Below, one piece after another: positions 8,405 to 17,000 of a stretch of DNA of 47,959 nt. Under the pieces are notes generated by a model. It ran no database searches and was not told where the DNA came from. It saw only the letters and a list, made by a program, of their open reading frames with translations. This DNA comes from Comamonadaceae bacterium 2FH. GTDB taxonomy: Bacteria; Pseudomonadota; Gammaproteobacteria; Burkholderiales; Burkholderiaceae_C. Position 1 is the first letter of the stretch. Each line of letters starts with the position of its first letter. The position numbers and the translations under genes were made by a program. The stretch covers positions 1 through 47,959 of the forward strand of contig SCMQ01000036.1 in assembly GCA_005503335.1 (NCBI GenBank), read 5' to 3'.

Positions 8405-9526
8405 CTAGCCCGTTTGTGCATGCGGGCCCTTCACCCGCTTGAAGGCCCACCAGGGCAGCAGCCGGCTCAGCGACAGCACCTCGCCGCAGCGCGCGGGCGC
8501 GTAGCCGGGCAGGGCGGCGAGCTGCCGCTGCCAGTCGGTGCCGGCCAGCAGCCGGCGCAGCGCCGCGACGGGCGGCTGGTCCAGCGCCGAGCGCAGGCAC
8601 ACGAGGTGGTAGTCCTCCTGCAGCAGCGGCACGAAGTCCAGGCCGCGCGAGCGCGCGGCGGTTTCTATGCCTAGGCCCGCGTCGGCCTGGCCCGCGGCCA
8701 CTGCCTGGGCCACGGCCGCGTGCGAGGGCTCGCAGTGCGCGTAGCCGCGCAGCTTGTCCGGCGACAGGCCGGCCTGTGCCAGCAGCTCGTCAAGCAGCAG
8801 CCTTGTTCCCGTGCCCAGCGGGCGATTGACGAAGCGTGCGCCGCGGCGAGCCAGGTCGGCCAGCGAGGCCAGGCCCAGCGGGTTGCCGCGCGCGACGATC
8901 AGGCCCTGGGTCCGCCGCGCGAAGCCGATGATCTTGTGCCGCCCCGGCTGCAGCAGCGGCTTGTAGCTGCGCTCGGCCAGCGAGCCGGGCTGCGGCTGCG
9001 GCGGGGTGTGGAAGCCTGCCAGGATGCAGCGGCCCTGGTTCAGCGCCTGGATCGCGTCGACGCTGCCGCAAAAGCGTATGTCCAGGTGCAGTCCCGCGCC
9101 CGCCGCCTGCTCGCGCAGCGCCACCAGGGCCTCGTCGTGGCTGGCGTAGAGGGTCAGCACATGGGCGCGGTCGTCGAAGGCGACGGCGAAGGCGCGCTCG
9201 AGGTCGGCGCGCAGCGCCTCGATCTGCGGCGCCAGCCGGGCCTGGGCCTGGCGCTCGGCCCACAGCAGCTTGCTGCCGAATTCGGACAGGCGGGCGGGCT
9301 GGCCCTTGTCCCAGACGACGAGTGGGCGCTCCAGGGTTTGCTCCCAGCGCTTGAGCTCGCCCCAGACATGGCGGTAGGACAGGTCCAGGGCCTTGGCCGC
9401 GCCCGAGATCGAGCCGCTGGCATGCACCGCCTGCAGCAGGTCCATCAGCGGGTTGCGGATCAGCGTGCTGGCGGAGCCGCTGTCACGGCTCGCGGCCAGC
9501 GCGTAGGAGAGGTCGACTTTGTGCAC
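8405..9526 (-). CDS. Transcriptional regulator: ModE-like HTH fused to a periplasmic-binding-protein-like domain
   Basis: About 373 residues. An N-terminal winged HTH of the ModE/LysR type (LMDLLQAVHASGSISGAAKALDLSYRHVWGEL...LSEFGSKLL) is followed by a long type-2 binding-protein-like domain (from about residue 120: LTLYASHDEALVAL; VNRPLGTGTRLLLDELL; QADAGLGIETAA). This architecture is used by regulators of molybdate/tungstate transport, where the C-terminal domain senses the oxyanion. It diverges from tupBCA. A GTG at 9571 would give 15 more residues but would bury a palindromic site (9563-9584); neither start has a good Shine-Dalgarno. A tungstate ligand is inferred from context. Confidence 0.85.
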   Translation of the reverse strand: MHKVDLSYALAASRDSGSASTLIRNPLMDLLQAVHASGSISGAAKALDLSYRHVWGELKRWEQTLERPLVVWDKGQPARLSEFGSKLLWAERQAQARLAPQIEALRADLERAFAVAFDDRAHVLTLYASHDEALVALREQAAGAGLHLDIRFCGSVDAIQALNQGRCILAGFHTPPQPQPGSLAERSYKPLLQPGRHKIIGFARRTQGLIVARGNPLGLASLADLARRGARFVNRPLGTGTRLLLDELLAQAGLSPDKLRGYAHCEPSHAAVAQAVAAGQADAGLGIETAARSRGLDFVPLLQEDYHLVCLRSALDQPPVAALRRLLAGTDWQRQLAALPGYAPARCGEVLSLSRLLPWWAFKRVKGPHAQTG

Positions 9527-9562
9527 GGCACCGAGTGTGCCTGAAGCGGCGGCCGGGACCGG

Positions 9563-9615
9563 GCTATGCACGGCGCTTCATAGCTCGACTTCCCCTATGC
9601 GATACCGGGACTTCA
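9563..9615. promoter_or_regulatory. Palindromic operator region of the tup operon
   Basis: GCTATG (9563-9568) and CATAGC (9579-9584) form a perfect 6-bp inverted repeat with a 10-base spacer. Eleven bases on, a second partial site begins (CTATGCGATACCGG from 9595, with TTCA at 9612-9615). The first site matches 16 of 20 bases of a palindrome upstream of the aor operon (29012-29031). Its placement between the divergent regulator and tupB is what is expected for an operator bound by that regulator. Confidence 0.6.
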
Positions 9616-9648
9616 ACGGTTAGCATCGGCAGGCTGTTCCCCTGCTGT

Positions 9649-10386
9649 ATGAACACTTTTTCCGACAGCGCCCTGACAGCGCTGGCCTTGATCACCTCGC
9701 TCGACCCGGTCCTGTGGACCATCGTCGGGCGCTCACTGGCCGTCAGCGCCACGGCCTGTGCGTTCGCCTTTGGCTTCGGCCTGGCGGCCGGCGCCTGGCT
9801 GGGCGTGGCCCGCTTTGCCGGGCGCGAAGCCGTGCTGACGGCGCTGAATGCCTTGCTGGCCCTGCCTTCGGTGGTGGTCGGCCTTTTGATTTACCTGTTG
9901 CTGTCACGCTCGGGCCCGCTCGGCTTTCTAGGGTGGATGTTCAGCTTCCCGGCCATGGTCATGGCCCAGGTGGTGCTGGTGCTGCCCGTGGTCACGGCCT
10001 TGACCCGGCAGCTGGTGGAGGATGCCGAGCGGGCCCACGGCGAACAACTGCGATCCCTGGGGGCGAGGCCGCTGCTGCGCAGCCTGCTGCTGGCCTGGGA
10101 CGAGCGCTACGCGCTGCTGACGGTGGGGGTGGCTGCGTTTGGCCGGGCCATCTCGGAGGTGGGCGCGGTGATGATCGTGGGCGGCAACATCGAGGGCTTC
10201 ACCCGCGTGATGACCACGGCCATTGCGCTGGAGACCAGCAAGGGCGACCTGCCGCTGGCGCTGGGCCTGGGGGGGGTGTTGATGGCCGTGGTGCTGGTGC
10301 TCAACGGCCTGATCGGCTTGCTGCGGCGCTGGCGCGAGCGACGGGACGGCAGCGTGATCGACCTGACGCGGGGGCTGACCGCGTGA
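9649..10386 (+). CDS. tupB: Tungstate ABC transporter permease
   Basis: 245-residue inner-membrane permease with about five or six hydrophobic segments. It carries the binding-protein-dependent permease loop EQLRSLGARPLLRSLLLAW...AISEVGAVMIVGGNI. The TupB/WtpB-like signature ISEVGAVMIVGGNIEGFTRV is characteristic of tungstate systems. I chose ATG 9649 (MNTFSDSALTAL), since the frame upstream to 9535 is not hydrophobic and crosses the operator. It overlaps tupC by GTGA. Gene order is B-C-A instead of the more familiar A-B-C. Confidence 0.88.
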   Translation: MNTFSDSALTALALITSLDPVLWTIVGRSLAVSATACAFAFGFGLAAGAWLGVARFAGREAVLTALNALLALPSVVVGLLIYLLLSRSGPLGFLGWMFSFPAMVMAQVVLVLPVVTALTRQLVEDAERAHGEQLRSLGARPLLRSLLLAWDERYALLTVGVAAFGRAISEVGAVMIVGGNIEGFTRVMTTAIALETSKGDLPLALGLGGVLMAVVLVLNGLIGLLRRWRERRDGSVIDLTRGLTA

Positions 10387-11150
10387 GGGCCCTGCCGCAT
10401 GCTTCGGGCCCGACGACGCCGGCATGTGCCTTGCCCGAGCCACTGGTGCGGCTCGAGCAGGTGTCGGTGCGCCTGGGCGCCGTGACGGCGCTCGCGGATC
10501 TGTCGTTGACCGTGGAGCGCGGCCAGCGCGTGGCCCTGGTGGGCGCCAACGGCAGCGGCAAGAGCACTCTGCTGCGCCTGCTGCACGGCCTGCTGCCGGC
10601 CAGCGCCGGGCAGGTGTGGCGCGACCGGGCCGTACGCCAGGCCATGCTGTTCCAGCGGCCGCACATGCTGCGCAGCAGCGCCCGCAACAACCTGGCGCTG
10701 GGCCTGTGGCTTCAGGGCCTGCCCTGGCGCGAGGCCTGCACGCGCGCCGTCGCGGCGCTGGCGCGCGTGGGCCTGGCCGAGCTGGCCTCGCGCAATGCCC
10801 GGGCCCTGTCGGGCGGCCAGCAGCAGCGCCTGGCGCTGGCGCGCGCCTGGGCGCTGCGCCCCGAGCTGCTGCTGCTCGACGAGCCCACGGCCAGCCTGGA
10901 CCCGCATGCCAAGCGCGAGGTCGAGGCCCTGGTGGAGAGCTTTGCGCGCGGCGAGGCGGATGGTCCGGCCATGAGCCTGGTGTTCGCCAGCCACAACCTG
11001 GGCCAGGTCAAGCGCCTGGCCAGCCGCGTGATCTACCTGGAGCAGGGGCGGGTGCTGGCCGACCTGCCCGTGGAGCGGTTCTTCGACCGGACGCTGCTGC
11101 AAGCTAGCCATCCGCAAGCCCATTTGTTTGTCAAAGGAGAGTCCTTGTGA
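10383..11150 (+). CDS. tupC: Tungstate ABC transporter ATP-binding protein
   Basis: 255-residue cytoplasmic ABC ATPase. Walker A is GANGSGKST (residues 54-62), the signature is LSGGQQQRLALARAW and Walker B is LLLLDEPTASLD. The H-loop is in VFASHNLGQVKRL. The GTG start (10383) overlaps the tupB TGA, and its own TGA overlaps the tupA GTG, so all three subunits appear translationally coupled. It powers oxyanion import through TupB. Confidence 0.9.
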   Translation: MRALPHASGPTTPACALPEPLVRLEQVSVRLGAVTALADLSLTVERGQRVALVGANGSGKSTLLRLLHGLLPASAGQVWRDRAVRQAMLFQRPHMLRSSARNNLALGLWLQGLPWREACTRAVAALARVGLAELASRNARALSGGQQQRLALARAWALRPELLLLDEPTASLDPHAKREVEALVESFARGEADGPAMSLVFASHNLGQVKRLASRVIYLEQGRVLADLPVERFFDRTLLQASHPQAHLFVKGESL

Positions 11151-11974
11151 GCGTTTTCAGGGGTTTCAGGCCTTCGTCCCTGGCGAAGTGGGGGAGCGTC
11201 GCACTGCTGTGGGCCGTTTCCATGGCCGCGTCGGCGCAGAGCATCGTCGTGGCCTCGACCACCTCGACCGAGCAGTCGGGGCTGTTCGGCCACCTGCTGC
11301 CCGAGTTCAAGAAGGCCAGCGGCATCGAGGTCAAGGTGGTGGCGCTGGGCACGGGCCAGGCCCTGGACATGGCGCGCCGCGGCGACGCCGACGTGGTGTT
11401 CGTGCACGACCCCGCGGCCGAGGAGAAGTTCGTCGCCGAGGGCTTCGGCCTGCAGCGCCGGGCAGTGATGTACAACGACTTCGTGCTGATCGGGCCCAAG
11501 GGCGATCCGGCGGGCACGAGGGGCCGGGACATCGTCGCGGCGCTGAAGAAGCTCAGCGCGGCCCAGGCCGCCTTCGTCTCGCGCGGCGACAAGAGCGGCA
11601 CGCACGCGGCCGAACTGCGCTTCTGGGCCTTGGCCGGCCTGGCCGACAAGCCGGGTGCGGGCTACAAGGCCTGCGGCTGCGGCATGGGGCCGGCGCTCAA
11701 TATCGCGGCCTCGAGCGGCGCCTATGTGCTGGCCGACCGCGGCACCTGGCTCAATTTCAAGAACCGCGCCGACCTCGCGGTGCTGGTGGAGGGCGACAAC
11801 CGGTTGTCCAACCCCTATGGCGTGATCGTGGTCAACCCGGCCCGGCATCCGCAGGTCAAGCTGGCCGAGGCGCAGAAGTTCGCCGACTGGGTGGTCTCGC
11901 CGGCCGGCCAGGCCGCGATTGCGGCCTACAAGATCGCCGGCGAGCAGCTGTTCTTCCCGAACGCCGGCAATTAA
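11147..11974 (+). CDS. tupA: Tungstate-binding periplasmic protein
   Basis: 275 residues. The signal peptide reaches about residue 31 (LLWAVSMAASAQ). The mature protein opens with VASTTSTEQSGLF, the TTST oxyanion-binding signature of TupA. It continues with GTGQALDMARRGDADVVFVHDP and SRGDKSGTHAAEL, both standard in the family. The start is GTG inside the tupC stop, with AAAGGAG at 11133-11139. TupA proteins bind tungstate with much higher affinity than molybdate; that preference is family knowledge. It is the last gene of the tup operon. Confidence 0.92.
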   Translation: MSVFRGFRPSSLAKWGSVALLWAVSMAASAQSIVVASTTSTEQSGLFGHLLPEFKKASGIEVKVVALGTGQALDMARRGDADVVFVHDPAAEEKFVAEGFGLQRRAVMYNDFVLIGPKGDPAGTRGRDIVAALKKLSAAQAAFVSRGDKSGTHAAELRFWALAGLADKPGAGYKACGCGMGPALNIAASSGAYVLADRGTWLNFKNRADLAVLVEGDNRLSNPYGVIVVNPARHPQVKLAEAQKFADWVVSPAGQAAIAAYKIAGEQLFFPNAGN

Positions 11975-12093
11975 ACAGGTCCAGGACGGCCACACCTCGC
12001 CCACCTGGGTTCCCGCGAGGGGCTCTCCCGGCATGGTCGCAGAAGCCGCCGTGCGCGCACAATAGGGCGGAGCGGCAACCAAGCGGGGCGCAA

Positions 12094-13566
12094 ATGGACC
12101 ATCCGTCGACCAATCACCGTGCCGATCTGGCGACGATTGCCGCCTGGGCGATGTTCAGCCGGGGGCTGGAGCCCGAGTTCCCCTCCGCGGTGCAGCAGCA
12201 GCTGACCCAGTTCACCGGCCCGGCGCAGGAGGTGGACGCCAGCATCCGCGATCTCACCGCGCAGCCCTGGTGTTCCATCGACAACGACGATTCGCGCGAC
12301 CTGGACCAGCTCACGGTCAGCGAGGCGCTCGCCCGGGGTGGGGTGCGTATCTTCGTGGCGGTGGCCGATGTCGACGCCCTGGTGAAAAAGGGCACGCCGA
12401 TCGACGAGCATGCGCGCATCAACACGACCTCGGTCTACACCTCGGCCCGCGTGTTCCCGATGCTGCCCGAGCGCCTGTCCACCGACCTGACGTCGTTGAA
12501 TCCCGACGAGGACCGGCTGGCCCTGGTCAGTGAGATGGATTTCACGGACGACGGCATGCTGACCCGTTCAGCCATCTACCGCGCCCGGGTGCGCAACAAG
12601 GCACAACTGGCCTACGACGCTGTGTCGGCCTGGATCGAAGGCGAGGGCGAGCTGCCCGCGGCGGCGCGCCGCATCGCGGGCATGAATGCACAGTTACGGA
12701 TGCAGGACGAGCTGGCCCAGAAACTGCGGGTGCTGCGGCGCGCACAGGGCTCGTTGGAATTCGAGACCTTCCAGCCGCGCGCCTTGTTCGAAGGTGAGCG
12801 CATCGCCGACATCCGGCAGCAGCCGCAGAACCGGGCGCGTCAGTTGATCGAGGAGCTGATGATTGCCACCAACGGCTGCACCGCCCGCTTCCTGGCGGCG
12901 CAGGGTGGCGTCTCGCTGCGCCGGGTGGTGCGCTCACCGGAACGCTGGCTGCGCATCGCGGAGGTGGCGCAAGCCTACGGCGTGACGCTGCCCGGCCAGC
13001 CCGACGCAAGGGCCCTGGAGGCCTTTCTTGCCCGGCAGCACAGGACCGACCCGCTGCGCTTTCCCGACCTGTCGCTGGTGATCGTGAAGCTGATGGGCTC
13101 GGGCGAGTACGTGGTGGAGCGCCCCGGCGGCCCGCCCATCGGCCACTTTGGCCTGGCGGTCCAGGACTATATGCACTCCACCGCGCCGAACCGCCGCTTC
13201 CCCGACCTGATCACGCTGCGCTTGCTGAAGGCGGTGCTGGCGGGGGTGAAGCCACCCTACTCCAACGACGAACTGGATGAACTGGCCGCGCACTGCACCG
13301 CGCAGGAGGACGCCGCGCAGAAGGTGGAGCGCCAGCTGCGCAAGTCGGAGGCGGCGCTGCTGCTGCATTCGCGCATCGGCCAGCGCTTCGACGGCGTCGT
13401 CACCGGCAGCAGCGACAAGGGCACCTGGGTGCGGATCTTCGAGCCGCCGGCCGAAGGCAGGCTGACCGGCGACCTGCCCGCGCTCAAGGTGGGCCAGCCA
13501 CTGCGCGTGAAGCTCGTGTCCACCTCCGTGGAGCGCGGGTTCATCGACTTCGTCCTCGCGCGCTGA
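12094..13566 (+). CDS. RNB-domain ribonuclease (RNase II/R family, short form)
   Basis: 490-residue 3'-5' exoribonuclease-like protein. The RNB domain runs from about residue 55 to 390. Its metal site reads IDNDDSRDLDQL: Asp63, Asp69 and Asp71 are kept, but the fourth Asp of E. coli RNase II/R is Gln72. The C-terminal end of the domain, APNRRFPDLITLRLL, is intact, and a weak S1-like barrel follows (FDGVVTGSSDKGTWVRIF). There are no obvious N-terminal cold-shock domains, which explains the short length against about 640 for RNase II. The ATG at 12094 is the first credible start after tupA. Confidence 0.87.
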   Translation: MDHPSTNHRADLATIAAWAMFSRGLEPEFPSAVQQQLTQFTGPAQEVDASIRDLTAQPWCSIDNDDSRDLDQLTVSEALARGGVRIFVAVADVDALVKKGTPIDEHARINTTSVYTSARVFPMLPERLSTDLTSLNPDEDRLALVSEMDFTDDGMLTRSAIYRARVRNKAQLAYDAVSAWIEGEGELPAAARRIAGMNAQLRMQDELAQKLRVLRRAQGSLEFETFQPRALFEGERIADIRQQPQNRARQLIEELMIATNGCTARFLAAQGGVSLRRVVRSPERWLRIAEVAQAYGVTLPGQPDARALEAFLARQHRTDPLRFPDLSLVIVKLMGSGEYVVERPGGPPIGHFGLAVQDYMHSTAPNRRFPDLITLRLLKAVLAGVKPPYSNDELDELAAHCTAQEDAAQKVERQLRKSEAALLLHSRIGQRFDGVVTGSSDKGTWVRIFEPPAEGRLTGDLPALKVGQPLRVKLVSTSVERGFIDFVLAR

Positions 13567-13612
13567 CCGGGCGCCGTTTCAGCGGCCCATGCCGATTGCG
13601 GGCGCCATGGCC

Positions 13613-14683
13613 TCATTTGGGGCGCGGACGAGACAGCTTCGGCTGCACTGCCTGCAGCCGGCCGGCACGCAACTCGGCCACGGCCTTCGCTACCGCGCGC
13701 GCCACATTGCGCGCTTCTTCCTGTACGGCCTGATCCCGGTCCAGCGTGTCATGGCTGGTCGCGTAGGGCTCGTAGTAGCCGATGTAGCGATCCAGTCGTG
13801 CCTGAGTCCCCGCGTCGATGAAGCCCATCCAGTCGAGCCAGTCCGACAGGGCGCGGCGCGAGCCTTCGATACCGGCCACATCCCCGTGCACGATCAGCCC
13901 GTAGGCCCGCCCTGCCAGGTGCTGTGGATAGTCCCATCCGGCCATCTCGAGCTCTTTCGCCTTGCCGGCCTGCTTGCCCCCAGTCGAAGTGGGGTCGGGG
14001 TTGCCTCCATCGGCGCACACCAGGCGGTCGATCATCAGCTTCAAGGGGCTGGGGCTCTGGTACCAGTACACCGGCGAGACGATGATCACCGCATGGGCCG
14101 CAGCCCAGCGCTCGTAGATTTCGGCCATCCAGTCGTTGATCTGGTTGAGCGAATAATGGGGATAGCAACTGCAGGGCCAGTGGCACAGAGGCATCGCCGT
14201 CGACACGCAGCCCTTGCAAGGGTGGATATGCCGGCCGTATTCGGAGGTGGTCCAGCTCAGGTCCAGCACGTCGGACTGGATGCCCGCCTGCTCCAGCGTT
14301 TCGCGGGCGATCTCCAACAGCCGGAAGGTCTTGGAGATCTCGCCCGGACAAGTTCCGTCGTTGCGCGCCGATCCGCAGACCAGCAACACCCGGGACGGAC
14401 TCGCGGGGTCGGCCTGGCGCCGCTGCGCCTCGTCGATGCGCTGCTTGGTGGCCAGCCACTCGGTGGACAGCTCGTAGTCCGGATCGTGGTAGCCGGGGCC
14501 GGCCTTCTGCGTGAAGGGGGCCTTGCGGCCCCCGGTGTAGGCTGCCCAGGCGATCTCTTCGAGCCGCGCAATGGAGGGGTCTTCGGCGCGGAACGCCGGG
14601 TCGTTGAAGGTCGCACGGAACCGAACACTGAACTCCGCACGCGTGAGCGGTGCCGGTGCCTGACCCTTGCGAATCTGAATCAT
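13613..14683 (-). CDS. NADPH-dependent FMN reductase-like flavoprotein
   Basis: 356 residues. A flavodoxin-like domain starts at about residue 98 (VLLVCGSARNDGTCPGEISKT), with the FMN-phosphate loop, then VIIVSPVYWYQSPSPLKLMIDR. Between them is a Cys-rich stretch (HPCKGCVSTAMPLCHWPCSC) that could hold an iron-sulfur centre or a disulfide. The first ~95 residues are an uncharacterised extension. ATG 14683 has GGAG five bases upstream. It is convergent with the RNB gene (46-base gap). The substrate is unknown; quinone or metal reduction is possible for the family. Confidence 0.82.
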   Translation of the reverse strand: MIQIRKGQAPAPLTRAEFSVRFRATFNDPAFRAEDPSIARLEEIAWAAYTGGRKAPFTQKAGPGYHDPDYELSTEWLATKQRIDEAQRRQADPASPSRVLLVCGSARNDGTCPGEISKTFRLLEIARETLEQAGIQSDVLDLSWTTSEYGRHIHPCKGCVSTAMPLCHWPCSCYPHYSLNQINDWMAEIYERWAAAHAVIIVSPVYWYQSPSPLKLMIDRLVCADGGNPDPTSTGGKQAGKAKELEMAGWDYPQHLAGRAYGLIVHGDVAGIEGSRRALSDWLDWMGFIDAGTQARLDRYIGYYEPYATSHDTLDRDQAVQEEARNVARAVAKAVAELRAGRLQAVQPKLSRPRPK

Positions 14684-15307
14684 GTCGACTCCGGTGGAAG
14701 CTGGAGAAAGGTTACGGGCCAGGGCCACTCCCGGGACCGCGGAATGCGGCGGCGGACGGGTTTGAGGACTGGCGAAACCAAGGTATGGAGCGGCCGGGTG
14801 GTCGTCTGTTCGGTGGCGAACGCAGCGATGGCGGCTGGGGCGCCGTGGTCGCGCGGATCGCTTCGATGGGTCAGAGTGACACGCAGGTGCGGGCCGTGGT
14901 CCCGCCGGGGGCGATGGTGGTGCCAGCCCATGAGTTGCGGCGCAGGCACTGCGAACGCAAGGGCGAAGTTCTCGGTCATCCGCTGCGGAAAGTGGTCTTC
15001 TGTGTTCGACAGCGCACAGAACTGTGCGTGGCGGGCGCTCATGCTGTGCAGATGGCGAGCGTGGCGTGCCAAGTCGTTCCGGCAGGTGCGCAGAGCGCTC
15101 GAGGCTGTCCAGGCGAAGATTTTTCGGTTTGAAAGGATTCGCCATGAACCGTCCGGTGCTGATGCTGGCGACTCGCCGCAAGAAGCGCGAGCGCTTGTCG
15201 GATGGCAAACCCATTGTCGCCCAGTTTCCCTTATTCCTGTCGCTCCATTCGCTGGCTCCAGCCTCCGCGAGCGCCTCCCACTCACCCCTTATTTCAAGGA
15301 GAAAGTC
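14684..15307. other. Intergenic region without a convincing gene
   Basis: 624 bases separate the divergent flavoprotein and DUF3309 genes. Open frames exist on both strands but none looks like a protein family. One small candidate is ATG 15144 to 15311 (55 residues, MNRPVLMLATRRKKRERLSD start, AAAGGA upstream); its TGA overlaps the next ATG (ATGA), so a coupled leader peptide is possible but unproven. The region presumably carries the promoters of both flanking genes. Confidence 0.4.
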
Positions 15308-15466
15308 ATGAGTCTGGGAACCATACTGTTGATCGTTCTGATCCTGATGTTGGTCGGCGTCATCCCGACCTGGCCGCATAGCCGAAGCTGGGGCTATGCG
15401 CCCAGTGGTGTGTTGGGCCTGATCTTGATCGTGCTCCTTGTGCTGGTATTGACGGGGCGGCTGTGA
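15308..15466 (+). CDS. DUF3309-family small membrane protein
   Basis: 52 residues: MSLGTILLIVLILMLVGVIP, a short polar turn (TWPHSRSWGYAPSG), then a second hydrophobic stretch. This is the DUF3309 pattern, with two TM helices and a central W-G-Y-P-S-G motif. AAGGAG at 15296-15301 fixes the start. Function is unknown; these proteins often sit among stress genes, as here. It opens the 15.3-24.3 kb island. Confidence 0.85.
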   Translation: MSLGTILLIVLILMLVGVIPTWPHSRSWGYAPSGVLGLILIVLLVLVLTGRL

Positions 15467-15581
15467 CGGTCGGTGTCAGCCGCGCAGCCGGAGGAGTTCG
15501 ACCGCGTTCGCGAGCCCGATGGACGGCATGCGATGTGGTCTGGCGCGTGACTTCCCAACATTGAGCCAAGGGGCGCTGAAC

Positions 15582-17000
15582 ATGAGGTTGTCGAGTCGAC
15601 CGTGGCGTGCCTGCCATGGGCTGGCCTTGCGCCTGTTCGGGCTGCTTTGCCTGGCCGTCCTGGCCGGCTGCGCCAGTCTGCCGGTCATTGTCCCCGACCT
15701 GGCCCGGCGTCCGGGCCCGCCCGTGCAGCTGGAAGGGGCGCGCGGCCCGCTGTCGGCGGCGCAGAGCAAGGCCATTCTCGAGCGCCTGCGCAGCGGCGGC
15801 CAGGACACCGACATCTTCGCCCGGCACCTGGCGCTCGAGGAGTCCATCGTTGGCAGCCCGCTGACCACCGGCAACCAGGTGCAGCTGCTGCAGGACGGCC
15901 CGGCCACCTACCGGGCGATGTTCGAAGCCATCTCGGCGGCCCAGGACCACATCAACATGGAGACCTACATCCTGGACGACGACGAGGTCGGACAGAGCCT
16001 TGCCCAGGCCCTGATCGACAAGCAGCGGCAAGGCGTGCAGGTCAATCTCATCCGTGACAGCGCAGGTACCTTCAGCACCCCGGCGGCCTTCTTCCAGCGG
16101 CTGATGGACAACGGCATCAAGGTGCTCGAATTCAATCCCGTCAATCCCTTGGCGGCGCGCAAGGACTGGGCGCTGAATCAGCGCGACCACCGCAAGTTGC
16201 TGATCGTCGACGGACGCACGGCGTTCCTGGGCGGCATCAACATCAGCAGCGTTTACTCCGGCGGCTCGTTCAGCCAGGGCGCGCGCGACCGCGCCCGGCG
16301 CGTCGGTACGCCGGCCTGGCGTGACACCGACCTGAAGCTTCAGGGGCCGGTGGTGGCCGAGCTGCAAAAGCTGTTCCTTGCGACCTGGGCAAGTCAGAAG
16401 GGCGATCCGCTGGCAGCGAAGAATTACTTTCCTCAGCTCGAGGGCGTCGGGCGGCAGGTGGTGCGCGCCATCGGCAGCTCGCCCGAAGAGCCCTACAGCC
16501 TGATTTATGCCACGCTGCTCTCGGCCATCGGCAGCGCCGAGACCAGCGTGTACCTGACCAACGCCTACTTCGTCCCCGACCCGCAGCTGCTCGCCGCGCT
16601 CGAGGCGGCCGCGGGGCGCGGCGTCGACGTGAAGCTGATCCTGCCCAGCCGAACCGACTCCTGGCTGGTGTTCCACGCCGGGCGCGGCTACTACGAGCAA
16701 CTGCTGCGAGCAGGTGTCAAGATTTACGAGAGGCACGGGGTGATCCTGCATGCCAAGACGGCCCTGGTCGATGGCGTGTGGGCGACGGTGGGGTCGACCA
16801 ACCTCGACTGGCGAAGCTTTCTGCACAACCATGAGCTGAACGCGGTGGTGCTGGGAACCGAGTTTGGCAGCCAGGTCCAGGCGATGTTCGACAAGGACCT
16901 GGCGGCGTCCGACGCCATCACGCTGGCGCAGTGGGAGCGCCGCCCGCTCCACCTGCGCCTCAAGGAGCTGTTCGCCCGGGCCTGGGCGTACTGGCTGTGA
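15582..17000 (+). CDS. Phospholipase D-like / cardiolipin synthase-type lipoprotein
   Basis: 472 residues. The N-terminus is a lipoprotein signal with lipobox LAGC (residues 25-28), so the mature protein is membrane-anchored. Two HKD motifs are complete: HRKLLIVD near residue 204 and HAKTALVD near 390, each followed by the usual G-x-N/S-x2 region (GGINISS; GSTNLDWRS). Such enzymes transfer phosphatidyl groups through a phosphohistidine intermediate. The ATG at 15582 follows AAGGGG. A lipid-anchored form is unlike classic ClsA with its two N-terminal TM helices and resembles ClsC-type or PLD-like proteins. Confidence 0.88.
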   Translation: MRLSSRPWRACHGLALRLFGLLCLAVLAGCASLPVIVPDLARRPGPPVQLEGARGPLSAAQSKAILERLRSGGQDTDIFARHLALEESIVGSPLTTGNQVQLLQDGPATYRAMFEAISAAQDHINMETYILDDDEVGQSLAQALIDKQRQGVQVNLIRDSAGTFSTPAAFFQRLMDNGIKVLEFNPVNPLAARKDWALNQRDHRKLLIVDGRTAFLGGINISSVYSGGSFSQGARDRARRVGTPAWRDTDLKLQGPVVAELQKLFLATWASQKGDPLAAKNYFPQLEGVGRQVVRAIGSSPEEPYSLIYATLLSAIGSAETSVYLTNAYFVPDPQLLAALEAAAGRGVDVKLILPSRTDSWLVFHAGRGYYEQLLRAGVKIYERHGVILHAKTALVDGVWATVGSTNLDWRSFLHNHELNAVVLGTEFGSQVQAMFDKDLAASDAITLAQWERRPLHLRLKELFARAWAYWL

